A stretch of 13,200 nucleotides of DNA from HGM04593 sp964485215 (GTDB lineage: Bacteria; Bacteroidota; Bacteroidia; Bacteroidales; Bacteroidaceae). Shown in pieces: positions 7,677 through 13,200 of this stretch. Within the stretch, counting starts at the first letter, position 1, and each line of letters starts with the position of its first letter. Under the pieces are notes generated by a model. It was not told the origin of the DNA. It saw only the letters and a program-made list of their open reading frames with translations, and ran no database searches. Location: NCBI GenBank assembly GCA_964485215.1, contig CAZAIM010000068.1, positions 1 to 13,200 of the forward strand. Reading direction: 5' to 3'. The position numbers and the translations under genes were made by a program.

Positions 7677-8477
7677 ATGCCAATAATAGAAATAAACACA
7701 CTCACCCATCCCGGTGTTGAGATATTCAGCTCGCTGACCGAGGCGCAACTGCGCAAGGAACACGACAAGGAGCAAGGCCTGTTCATTGCCGAAAGCCCCA
7801 AAGTGATAACAGTCGCCCTCAACGCAGGCTACAAGCCAATAGCGTTGCTATGCGAAGCGAAACACATTACCGGCGATGCAGCCGGCATAATCGCACGGTG
7901 CGGAAACATTCCAGTCTACACAGGCGAGCGCGGAATGCTTGCAAGCCTCACCGGCTACACCCTCACACGCGGAGTCCTCTGCGCCATGCAACGCCCACCC
8001 GAACCGGCACTTGACGATGTATGCCGCAACGCAAAACGCATCGTGGTCATCGACGGCGTAGTAGACACCACAAACATCGGAGCCATATTCCGCAGCGCAG
8101 CTGCTCTGGGAATTGATGCCGTGCTGCTGACACGCAACAGTTGCGACCCGCTGAACCGCCGCGCAGTACGCGTGTCAATGGGTTCGGTATTTCTCGTCCC
8201 ATGGACCTGGCTCGACGGTGGCATGGAAAGGCTCAAGGAACTTGGTTTCACAACCGCAGCTATGGCACTGACCAACAATTCAATCTCCATTGCCGATCCG
8301 CGACTGACAACCATTCCACGCCTTGCAATGATTATGGGAACCGAAGGAGACGGCTTACCGGAAAAAACAATAGCCGCAGCAGACTACATTGTAAAAATCC
8401 CAATGTCGCACAATGTCGATTCACTGAATGTAGCAGCCGCAGCAGCGGTCGCTTTTTGGGAACTAAGAAGCAGGTGA
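7677..8477 (+). CDS. SpoU/TrmH-family RNA 2'-O-ribose methyltransferase
   Basis: The 266-residue protein should transfer a methyl group from S-adenosylmethionine to a ribose 2'-hydroxyl in rRNA or tRNA, in the cytoplasm. The three SPOUT trefoil-knot motifs are all present. Motif 1 at about 123-142 contains Asn133 and Arg139 in TNIGAIFRSA, motif 2 is MIMGTEGDGL at 218-227, and motif 3 at about 241-256 runs from IPMSHNVDSLNV into an alanine-rich helix. Residues 1-100 form a substrate-binding N-terminal domain (KEHDKEQGLFIAESPKVI) like that of TsnR/RlmB-type enzymes. The exact RNA target cannot be decided. The start at 7677 is supported by the promoter just upstream; the frame continues upstream to an ATG at 7596, which precedes the transcription start. 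It is probably a single-gene unit; the next gene has its own -7 box. Confidence 0.9.
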   Translation: MPIIEINTLTHPGVEIFSSLTEAQLRKEHDKEQGLFIAESPKVITVALNAGYKPIALLCEAKHITGDAAGIIARCGNIPVYTGERGMLASLTGYTLTRGVLCAMQRPPEPALDDVCRNAKRIVVIDGVVDTTNIGAIFRSAAALGIDAVLLTRNSCDPLNRRAVRVSMGSVFLVPWTWLDGGMERLKELGFTTAAMALTNNSISIADPRLTTIPRLAMIMGTEGDGLPEKTIAAADYIVKIPMSHNVDSLNVAAAAAVAFWELRSR

Positions 8478-8579
8478 ATCAAAGCTCCAGAAAGCAGCAT
8501 AACACAGAAGACAATCCTGCGCTGCTCCTTATTAACAACTTTTAAGAATTACCAACACCAAGGACAACAAGAAAAAGCA

Positions 8580-8587
8580 TATATTTG
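8580..8587 (+). promoter_or_regulatory. Promoter -7 box for the GH20 gene
   Basis: TATATTTG matches TAnnTTTG exactly and stands 38 bases before the GH20 start codon. A -33 TTTG is not visible at 19-21 bases. The leader (about 8592-8624) is almost entirely A and T and has no Shine-Dalgarno site, a layout common in well-expressed Bacteroidales genes. Confidence 0.55.
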
Positions 8588-8624
8588 TATAATTGAACAT
8601 TTATTTATATAAAATTATAGCTTT

Positions 8625-10604
8625 ATGAAAAACAAAATTCTATTCCTGCTGGCAGTAATGTGCTTCGCATTCGTGGCAAACGCATCAGCAGCCGACAAGA
8701 ACAAAAAGCCTTTTGTCGTTCCAGAGCTCCGCGAGTGGAAGGGCGCGACAGGCGAGTTCCAAATTACACAAGCAACAAAGGTTGTCTACCCCAAGAACAA
8801 CGCAGAAATTGCCGAAGTTGCAAAGCAGTTTGCTTGCGACTACAAGAAAATGACCGGCGTTGAGTTGCAGGTAGTCGAGGGCAAGGCTTCTAAAGGCGAC
8901 ATAACATTCGCCATCAAGAAGAACAAGAAGCTTGGCAACGAAGGCTACACCATCAACATCGCAAACAAGGTTGAGATTGCAGCTACAACAGCACGCGGTG
9001 CAATGTGGGCTACACGCACCTTGCTGCAGATTGCAGAACAGAACGCGAACGTCCTTCCTAAGGGCAACATCGTCGACTACCCCGACTACGAGATGCGTAG
9101 CTTCATGCTCGACTGCGGCCGCAAATTCATCCCCATCAGCTTCCTGCACGAGTATGTTGACTTCATGGCATACTACAAGATGAACACATTCCACATTCAC
9201 TTGAACGACAACGCGTTCAAGCAGTACTTCAACCACGACTGGGCAAAAACCCCATCAGGTTTCCGCCTGGAGAGCGACTTCTTCCCCGGCCTCACATCAC
9301 GCGACGGCTACTACACAAAAGCAGAGTTCATCGAGCTTCAGAAGCACGCAGAGCGCGTAGGTGTAGAGATTATCCCTGAGTTTGACGTTCCTGCCCACTC
9401 ATTGGCATTCGTACACTACCGTCCCGAGCTCGGCAGCAAGGACTACGGCCTTGACCACCTCGACCTCTTCAACCCCAACACATACACATTCGTCGATTCA
9501 CTCTTCATGGAGTACCTCGGCGGTGAAGAGCCTGTATTCCGCGGTCCACGTTTCCACGTAGGTACCGACGAGTACTCTAACCGCGACACAGCAGTTGTAG
9601 AAAAGTTCCGCTACTTCACCGATTTCTGTATCCGTACTGCCGAGAAGTATGGCAAGCAGGCATGCGTTTGGGGTGCGCTCACACACGCAAAGGGCAACAC
9701 ACCTGTAAAGGTTGACAACGTGCTCATGTATGAGTGGTACAACGGCTATGCCGACCCGACAGATATGATAAACCTCGGTTACGACGTTATAAGCATCCCC
9801 GACGGCTGGACATACATTGTTCCTGCAGCAGGCTACTACTATGACTACCTAAACTGCAAGCACCTCTATGACAACTGGACACCGGCACAGATAGGCAACC
9901 AGAAGTTCGACGAGAAGCACCCACAGATAAAGGGCGGTTCATTCGCTGTGTGGAATGACCACGCAGGCAACGGTATCAGCTGCAAGGATATCCACTACCG
10001 CGTATTCCCGGCTATGCAGACAATGGCCGTGAAGATGTGGACAGGTGCCAAGCCTGCAGTTTCTTACGAGGAGTTCGACAAGGCACGTCTTGCACTGAGC
10101 GACGCTCCCGGTCTTAACATCGCGGGCCGTTTCAGCGGCGAGAAGAGAACTCTCGTTGAGGTTCCCGCACTCAAGCCGGCAGCTAACCTTGTAAAGGAGA
10201 GCGGTATCCGCGAGGTTGGTTATGAGTACAGCGTATCATTCGACATCACAGCTGCAAAGGAGTGCCCGGGTACTGTACTCACAAGCTCACGCGACGCAGT
10301 GTTCTACCTCGCTGACCCCGCAAGCGGCAAGCTCGGTTTCTCACGCGACGGTTACCTCATGACCTTCAACTACAGTTTCTTCCCAGGCGAGAAGGCACAC
10401 GTTACAATCAGCGGTAACCAACAGGTTACAAAGCTATTTGTAAACGGCAAGCTGGTTGAGACACTCGACAAGCAGACAATCTACCACAATGAGGGCGGCA
10501 AGGACAAAATGTACTACGTACGCACACTCGTGTTCCCGCTTGAGAAGGCAGGCAACTTCAAGAGCAAGATTACAAACTTCAAGGTTGAGAACAGTTGCAA
10601 ATAA
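8625..10604 (+). CDS. Secreted GH20 beta-N-acetylhexosaminidase
   Basis: The 659-residue enzyme is predicted to remove terminal beta-linked N-acetylglucosamine or N-acetylgalactosamine from glycans such as mucin or N-glycans. A type I signal peptide (residues 1-22, ending NASA) without a lipobox places it in the periplasm or outside. Residues about 30-145 form the GH20b alpha/beta domain, about 150-480 the TIM barrel, and about 500-659 a beta-sandwich-like tail. The catalytic Asp315-Glu316 pair lies in FHVGTDEYSN. HIHLNDN at 190-196 stands where many members have HLTDDQGWR, and VWND at 442-445 stands where a WGE-type motif is usual. Substrate preference may therefore differ from model hexosaminidases. 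Codon use is strongly biased (CGC/CGT for Arg, AAC for Asn, AAG for Lys), suggesting high expression. The gene stands alone between its -7 box and a bidirectional hairpin. Confidence 0.9.
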   Translation: MKNKILFLLAVMCFAFVANASAADKNKKPFVVPELREWKGATGEFQITQATKVVYPKNNAEIAEVAKQFACDYKKMTGVELQVVEGKASKGDITFAIKKNKKLGNEGYTINIANKVEIAATTARGAMWATRTLLQIAEQNANVLPKGNIVDYPDYEMRSFMLDCGRKFIPISFLHEYVDFMAYYKMNTFHIHLNDNAFKQYFNHDWAKTPSGFRLESDFFPGLTSRDGYYTKAEFIELQKHAERVGVEIIPEFDVPAHSLAFVHYRPELGSKDYGLDHLDLFNPNTYTFVDSLFMEYLGGEEPVFRGPRFHVGTDEYSNRDTAVVEKFRYFTDFCIRTAEKYGKQACVWGALTHAKGNTPVKVDNVLMYEWYNGYADPTDMINLGYDVISIPDGWTYIVPAAGYYYDYLNCKHLYDNWTPAQIGNQKFDEKHPQIKGGSFAVWNDHAGNGISCKDIHYRVFPAMQTMAVKMWTGAKPAVSYEEFDKARLALSDAPGLNIAGRFSGEKRTLVEVPALKPAANLVKESGIREVGYEYSVSFDITAAKECPGTVLTSSRDAVFYLADPASGKLGFSRDGYLMTFNYSFFPGEKAHVTISGNQQVTKLFVNGKLVETLDKQTIYHNEGGKDKMYYVRTLVFPLEKAGNFKSKITNFKVENSCK

Positions 10605-10612
10605 CCAGAAAC

Positions 10613-10665
10613 CGCTTTAATACAACAGAACCCTGTCGTTGACAGGGTTCTGTTGTATTAAAGCG
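10613..10665. terminator. Bidirectional terminator: perfect 25-bp hairpin
   Basis: Bases 10613-10637 pair without a mismatch with 10641-10665, leaving a 3-base GTT loop. The outer part is AT-rich (CGCTTTAA/TTAAAGCG) and the inner part is GTC-rich. It lies between the convergent GH20 gene (stop at 10604) and the alkylation repair gene, whose stop codon (10658-10660) and last codons are inside the right arm. The TTAATACAAC flank replaces a clear T-tract, so the mechanism may differ from textbook intrinsic termination, but the position and symmetry suit a two-way terminator. Confidence 0.8.
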
Positions 10666-11470
10666 ATTGTATTGTACGTGTGCGGAACGATTCCCGCGCC
10701 TTGCGAACATAAAGTTTTATGACATCGGCAGGCAAGTGCGAACGTCGCACAAAGGAGCGTGTCTGCTCCGGGAACTTTGCAAGAGCCGTTGCCAACAGCC
10801 ATGCAACTGCCATACGCACATAGTAAGGCGAGGAACCCTGCACACAACCCGCCTGAACCGCTGCCGGCTTACCTTTCACAGTCCGGTATTCCGAAGCAAT
10901 ATCATCAAAAGCAAGCCTACCGATTCTTTCAAACACATTCTCCAGCCACTCCTCGCACAGGAAACAACACATGGAAGCAACTATCGCAAAGCGCACCTCG
11001 AACTCCTCATGCGATGCAAACCAGGGCTGCAGGAAATGCCACAGGCGTTCCTTTTCAACCCTCATCATCCATTTGGCATTGGCACAATAAGTATCACACA
11101 CTGCCCAGTTGTCCATTACTGGCACATAATGGCCTAACATCTCCAGCCGTTCCTCAACAGTGTATTTCCCATTGTTAATGAGGAATCCCCAGATAACAGT
11201 CTCTTCATAGGACAAAGACTCACCCGGCACCTGTTCAAAGCAACGTATGACCTCCAGCCCTGAACTACAAACGAGTTTATTGCCACCCGGCAACTTCACA
11301 ATTGCACCATTCAGTGAAATATCCTTTGCAACCCGTTTCATTTCGGGTGTATGAAGACCAAGCACCTTGCGCCCCGGCAAGGCATTGACAACACGGAGGT
11401 GCCCTTCACGGTAACGTGCATCATTCATGAAACGCTCACATACAAGCGGGCATAAACAGTGTTCTATCAT
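10658..11470 (-). CDS. AlkD-like DNA alkylation repair protein (HEAT-repeat DNA glycosylase family)
   Basis: AlkD-family proteins are cytoplasmic HEAT-like-repeat enzymes that excise alkylated bases such as N3-methyladenine and N7-methylguanine. The 270-residue product shows the family's opening (KVLGLHTPEMKRVAKDI at about 35-51), a helix-rich body, the NWAVCD segment at 121-126 with a Trp and Asp in the expected region, and the closing repeat YYVRMAVAWLLATALAKFPE followed by LPADVIKLYVRKARESFRT. It is somewhat longer than typical AlkD (about 230-240 residues), partly through a segment at about 53-85. The start at 11470 lies 8 bases after the GNAT stop, so the two form an operon; a second Met at residue 15 is a possible alternative start. 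The 3' end runs into the shared terminator hairpin. Catalytic activity is inferred from similarity; inactive homologues exist. Confidence 0.85.
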   Translation of the reverse strand: MIEHCLCPLVCERFMNDARYREGHLRVVNALPGRKVLGLHTPEMKRVAKDISLNGAIVKLPGGNKLVCSSGLEVIRCFEQVPGESLSYEETVIWGFLINNGKYTVEERLEMLGHYVPVMDNWAVCDTYCANAKWMMRVEKERLWHFLQPWFASHEEFEVRFAIVASMCCFLCEEWLENVFERIGRLAFDDIASEYRTVKGKPAAVQAGCVQGSSPYYVRMAVAWLLATALAKFPEQTRSFVRRSHLPADVIKLYVRKARESFRTRTIQSL

Positions 11471-11478
11471 AGCTGCTG

Positions 11479-12027
11479 TTATTTATCTTTCTGCATATGC
11501 CACATATCCTGTCCGAGGAATGTAGCAGCATTCACACGCTTGAAACCCAAAGAGGCATACATAGCCTCGGCCTTAGGATTAGTTACATCAACAAGCAGAC
11601 CGACCTTATCAAAGCCTTTTGCAAAAGCCCTTCTGCACACATCTGTTAAAAGAGCACGCCCTACTCCACAACCACGATACTCAGGCAGCACAGCTAACGA
11701 GTCGGCATAGAACTCACCAGCCGAAGTCTCATCCTCAATGTCAATAGTCTGCCCCATCCGCTTTTCAAGAAGCTCGAACAAAGGCTTGCGCAATTCGTGC
11801 AACCTTGCACCGTCATAGCCAATAATAGCACCCGCAGGCATTCCGTCAATCTCTGCCACAATTGCATTATTGTAGCTATACTGTGAATCGTTACGCGCTG
11901 CAAGTTCCTTGAATATACCGCATAACGGATGTGAATCATCGGCATGCAATGCCATGAGCACAACCATCCCCAAAAATGATGCATCCTCAGGCAAAGCTTC
12001 CCTTATTGTTATTCTGTTATTTTCCAT
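11479..12027 (-). CDS. GNAT-family N-acetyltransferase
   Basis: The 182-residue protein should transfer an acetyl group from acetyl-CoA to an amine of an unknown acceptor. The start ITIREALPEDA is typical of the fold. Motif A, with the CoA pyrophosphate loop, is LAVLPEYRGCGVGRALL with Arg118-Gly-Cys-Gly-Val-Gly123. Motif B is NPKAEAMYASLGFKRV near the C-terminus. Between them, residues about 65-105 (GYDGARLHELRKPLFELLEKRMGQ) form a longer helical insert than in minimal GNATs, seen in other Bacteroidales members. I chose ATG at 12027; an in-frame ATG at 12072 would add 15 hydrophobic residues without family support. It is the first gene of a two-gene unit with the alkylation repair gene. The acceptor cannot be predicted. 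Confidence 0.85.
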   Translation of the reverse strand: MENNRITIREALPEDASFLGMVVLMALHADDSHPLCGIFKELAARNDSQYSYNNAIVAEIDGMPAGAIIGYDGARLHELRKPLFELLEKRMGQTIDIEDETSAGEFYADSLAVLPEYRGCGVGRALLTDVCRRAFAKGFDKVGLLVDVTNPKAEAMYASLGFKRVNAATFLGQDMWHMQKDK

Positions 12028-12032
12028 GAGTG

Positions 12033-12040
12033 CTAAGATA
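12033..12040 (-). promoter_or_regulatory. Possible promoter of the GNAT/alkylation-repair pair
   Basis: The minus strand reads TATCTTAG, seven of eight matches to TAnnTTTG, with a GTTG -33-like element about 20 bases further upstream. The box ends only 5 bases before the GNAT ATG, so transcription from it would give an almost leaderless message. The alternative is an unseen promoter further upstream. Confidence 0.35.
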
Positions 12041-12073
12041 AGAAAATTTGAAAAAACAAACAACACAAGCATT

Positions 12074-12103
12074 ATTGGAGGTAAACATCATTTGCTATAT
12101 TTG
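12074..12103 (+). promoter_or_regulatory. Orphan plus-strand promoter-like sequence
   Basis: ATTG at 12074-12077 and TATATTTG at 12096-12103 form a good Bacteroidales promoter with an 18-base spacer; the -7 box is a perfect match. It points rightwards into a stretch with no normal gene, only a 17-codon frame, and then into the 3' end of the Bro/DinD gene on the opposite strand. It may drive a small RNA, an antisense RNA or nothing. Confidence 0.45.
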
Positions 12104-12165
12104 CGCCACCAGTAAAGCGACACAGCATTAGTTGCCGTAAATTTCGAAAGAAAAATGAGTTTGTC

Positions 12166-12219
12166 ATGAAATGTACCGTAGCTATTATCGGGACGAAGAA
12201 TGAATTTGTATTTAGTTGA
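12166..12219 (+). pseudogene. 17-residue mini-frame after the orphan promoter (possible gene remnant)
   Basis: ATG at 12166 opens a short frame reading MKCTVAIIGTKNEFVFS and then TGA. The beginning resembles the first strand of a cytoplasmic protein (charged start, then VAII), and it follows the promoter-like sequence by about 60 bases. It could be a small peptide, the stump of a gene cut by insertion of the neighbouring Bro/DinD gene, or chance. Nothing beyond position decides between these. Confidence 0.15.
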
Positions 12220-12226
12220 TTTGTTT

Positions 12227-13060
12227 TTAATTGTCTTCTTTCTTATTAAGCAACAATCCGTCCTTGGCATTCATTGGAGATATTACCGCTTTACCTGTTT
12301 TCTCTTCCAACTCCATGCGGGCATTGCGTGCGATTTCTCCACCTTGTTGTGCAATGTACATATGTTCACCAAATGTTTCCGGATTACGATTTTCGGATAT
12401 TTCTTTGGTTGAAAGTTCTGCAAGCATATTCAACACCAATTCTTTATTAGTCATATTATCGCGCAGATTCTCCTTTTTCAATCCTTTGAACCGCTTGTAT
12501 TCTCGAGCCGTCATATCCGACCATGTCTGATAAATAACATCGGTAAGCGTGGCAAACTGTACGCCCTCCTGCAACCCATGTCGTTTCCATTCGTCGGTAA
12601 GTTCCTTTCGTATCTCTATTGACTTGAGACGCTGGTTTATCCAGTTATCAGAATAGCCCAACCGTTTATAATCCATCAATGCTTGGTTAATAGATATCTC
12701 AGGGTCTTGCATTTGGTCAAGACGCTCAGCAGCCACTCTTGCCATCCATAATTTGAAAGGTTCTGCTTTTGGTGAAGGTATGGACTGAATAATACGAAAC
12801 ATCGCTTCCGTGTCGGCAAAATTCACCTTCTGTTTACCACCGGCTGTTTGTATCGAAAGGGGGGTGACAAATTGTCCCCACCCTTCAGCTAACTGAGGGT
12901 CGCGCTTACGCATCTTTTTTAGATAGTCGGCCGGATTAACACTGGCGGTCAAAACCGCTACCACATCAACGACAGAAAAGTACCATTTTTCTTGTTGGTC
13001 GTCCCATACGGTACGTACCCGCTTTTCTTCAAACAACTTTATCGTATTATGCTGTGTCAT
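12227..13060 (-). CDS. Bro-N / DinD-like protein (phage antirepressor-type)
   Basis: The 277-residue product has two recognisable parts. The N-terminal roughly 110 residues match the Bro-N domain of phage and baculovirus antirepressors (VRTVWDDQQEKWYFSVVDVV at 15-34, with LFEEKRVR before it). The C-terminal half resembles E. coli DinD, a DNA-damage-inducible protein: a helical region, the FKGLKKENLRDNMTNKEL stretch from residue 191, then segments like GEHMYIAQQGGEIARN. Bro-N domains bind DNA; the function of DinD-like chromosomal versions in this phylum is not settled, though E. coli DinD inhibits RecA strand exchange. No phage, integrase or toxin gene is next to it here. The sequence is more AT-rich than the genes to its left, suggesting acquisition. 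ATG at 13060 has no clear Shine-Dalgarno site. Confidence 0.85.
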   Translation of the reverse strand: MTQHNTIKLFEEKRVRTVWDDQQEKWYFSVVDVVAVLTASVNPADYLKKMRKRDPQLAEGWGQFVTPLSIQTAGGKQKVNFADTEAMFRIIQSIPSPKAEPFKLWMARVAAERLDQMQDPEISINQALMDYKRLGYSDNWINQRLKSIEIRKELTDEWKRHGLQEGVQFATLTDVIYQTWSDMTAREYKRFKGLKKENLRDNMTNKELVLNMLAELSTKEISENRNPETFGEHMYIAQQGGEIARNARMELEEKTGKAVISPMNAKDGLLLNKKEDN

Positions 13061-13089
13061 ACAATATTATCTTTTTATTACAACAATTA

Positions 13090-13130
13090 TAAAGATAGCC
13101 ACAAACAAGTAAGAAGCATGAAACTTGTTT
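13090..13130 (-). promoter_or_regulatory. Candidate promoter and operator of the Bro/DinD gene
   Basis: The minus strand reads TATCTTTA at 13090-13097, seven of eight matches to TAnnTTTG, 30 bases before the start codon. Directly upstream, AAACAAGT at 13103-13110 and ACTTGTTT at 13123-13130 form an 8-bp inverted repeat with a 12-base gap, covering the -33 region. A DNA-binding regulator, possibly the gene product itself, could bind there. No E. coli-type LexA box is visible. Confidence 0.35.
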
Positions 13131-13200
13131 CAATGTTTTTCACAGCGACGACGCGAATGAGCGTCGTTTACAACGAAGGAAACTTTAGTTTCCCCAAGGA
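13119..13200. other. Right-edge segment with two adjacent hairpins and open frames on both strands
   Basis: ACGACGC at 13148-13154 pairs with GCGTCGT at 13161-13167, and GGAAAC at 13178-13183 pairs with GTTTCC at 13188-13193. On the plus strand a frame from ATG 13119 stays open to the window end (27 codons). On the minus strand a frame entering from the right edge reads through to a stop near 13132. Neither resembles a family I know. The compact hairpins make a noncoding repeat at least as likely as the edge of a gene. Confidence 0.25.

Noticed and set aside
7529..7822. N-terminal extension of glutaminase to an upstream start
   Set aside because: It would add 98 residues with no family match, cover both promoters and overlap the divergent methyltransferase gene. 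The 306-residue form matches known glutaminases.
8488..8527. AGCAGC/GCTGCT pair after the methyltransferase gene as a terminator
   Set aside because: The stem is only 6 bp with a loop of about 20 bases and a poor T-tract, so it is too weak to call.
12200..12412. 70-codon plus-strand frame overlapping the Bro/DinD 3' end
   Set aside because: Mostly antisense to a recognisable gene, with a composition set by that gene and no family resemblance.
1..13200. CRISPR arrays, tRNA or rRNA genes, insertion sequences
   Set aside because: No regularly spaced direct repeats, no tRNA-like cloverleaf, no rRNA-like stretch and no transposase or integrase frame was seen on either strand.

Overview
The window looks like chromosomal DNA of a gut-type member of the Bacteroidales (phylum Bacteroidota). 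Several upstream regions carry the TAnnTTTG -7 box of this group, one with a TTTG -33 box about 20 bases upstream. Shine-Dalgarno sites are mostly weak or absent. The gene content also fits: an OprO/P-type porin, a Dcu carrier, a periplasmic asparaginase and a secreted GH20 hexosaminidase. The species cannot be fixed from the sequence alone.

Layout. Positions 1-275 hold no convincing gene but contain nested inverted repeats. Minus strand 276-1760 is a CvrA/NhaP2-type cation/proton antiporter with its own upstream -7 box. A strong rho-independent terminator at 1980-2039 ends the next minus-strand unit, read from 7528 down to 2112: glutaminase, short-chain dehydrogenase, type II asparaginase, OprO/P-like porin, Dcu-type C4-dicarboxylate carrier. 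The genes are packed closely (a 2-base gap between glutaminase and SDR, a TAATG overlap between asparaginase and porin). A second promoter-like box lies before the asparaginase. Read together, the cluster suggests uptake of amides across the outer membrane, deamidation of asparagine to aspartate in the periplasm and of glutamine to glutamate in the cytoplasm, then exchange of aspartate for succinate or fumarate. The SDR does not fit this scheme.

At 7599-7646 two back-to-back promoters are interlaced. One drives the glutaminase unit leftwards; the other drives a SpoU/TrmH-family RNA 2'-O-methyltransferase (7677-8477) rightwards. A secreted GH20 beta-N-acetylhexosaminidase follows (8625-10604, plus strand). 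A perfect 25-bp hairpin with a 3-base loop separates it from a convergent minus-strand pair: an AlkD-like DNA alkylation repair protein and a GNAT acetyltransferase.

The right end (about 12,030-13,200) has a different character. A more AT-rich gene encodes a Bro-N protein with a DinD-like C-terminal half, typical of phage or mobile DNA. An orphan promoter-like sequence points into its 3' end, and small hairpins lie beside and beyond it. I see no CRISPR array, rRNA, tRNA, transposase or integrase. The window is mostly ordinary metabolic and housekeeping DNA. The parts most worth a second look are the amide/C4-dicarboxylate cluster, the interlaced promoters, the atypical GH20 active-site motifs and the orphan Bro/DinD gene with its flanks.
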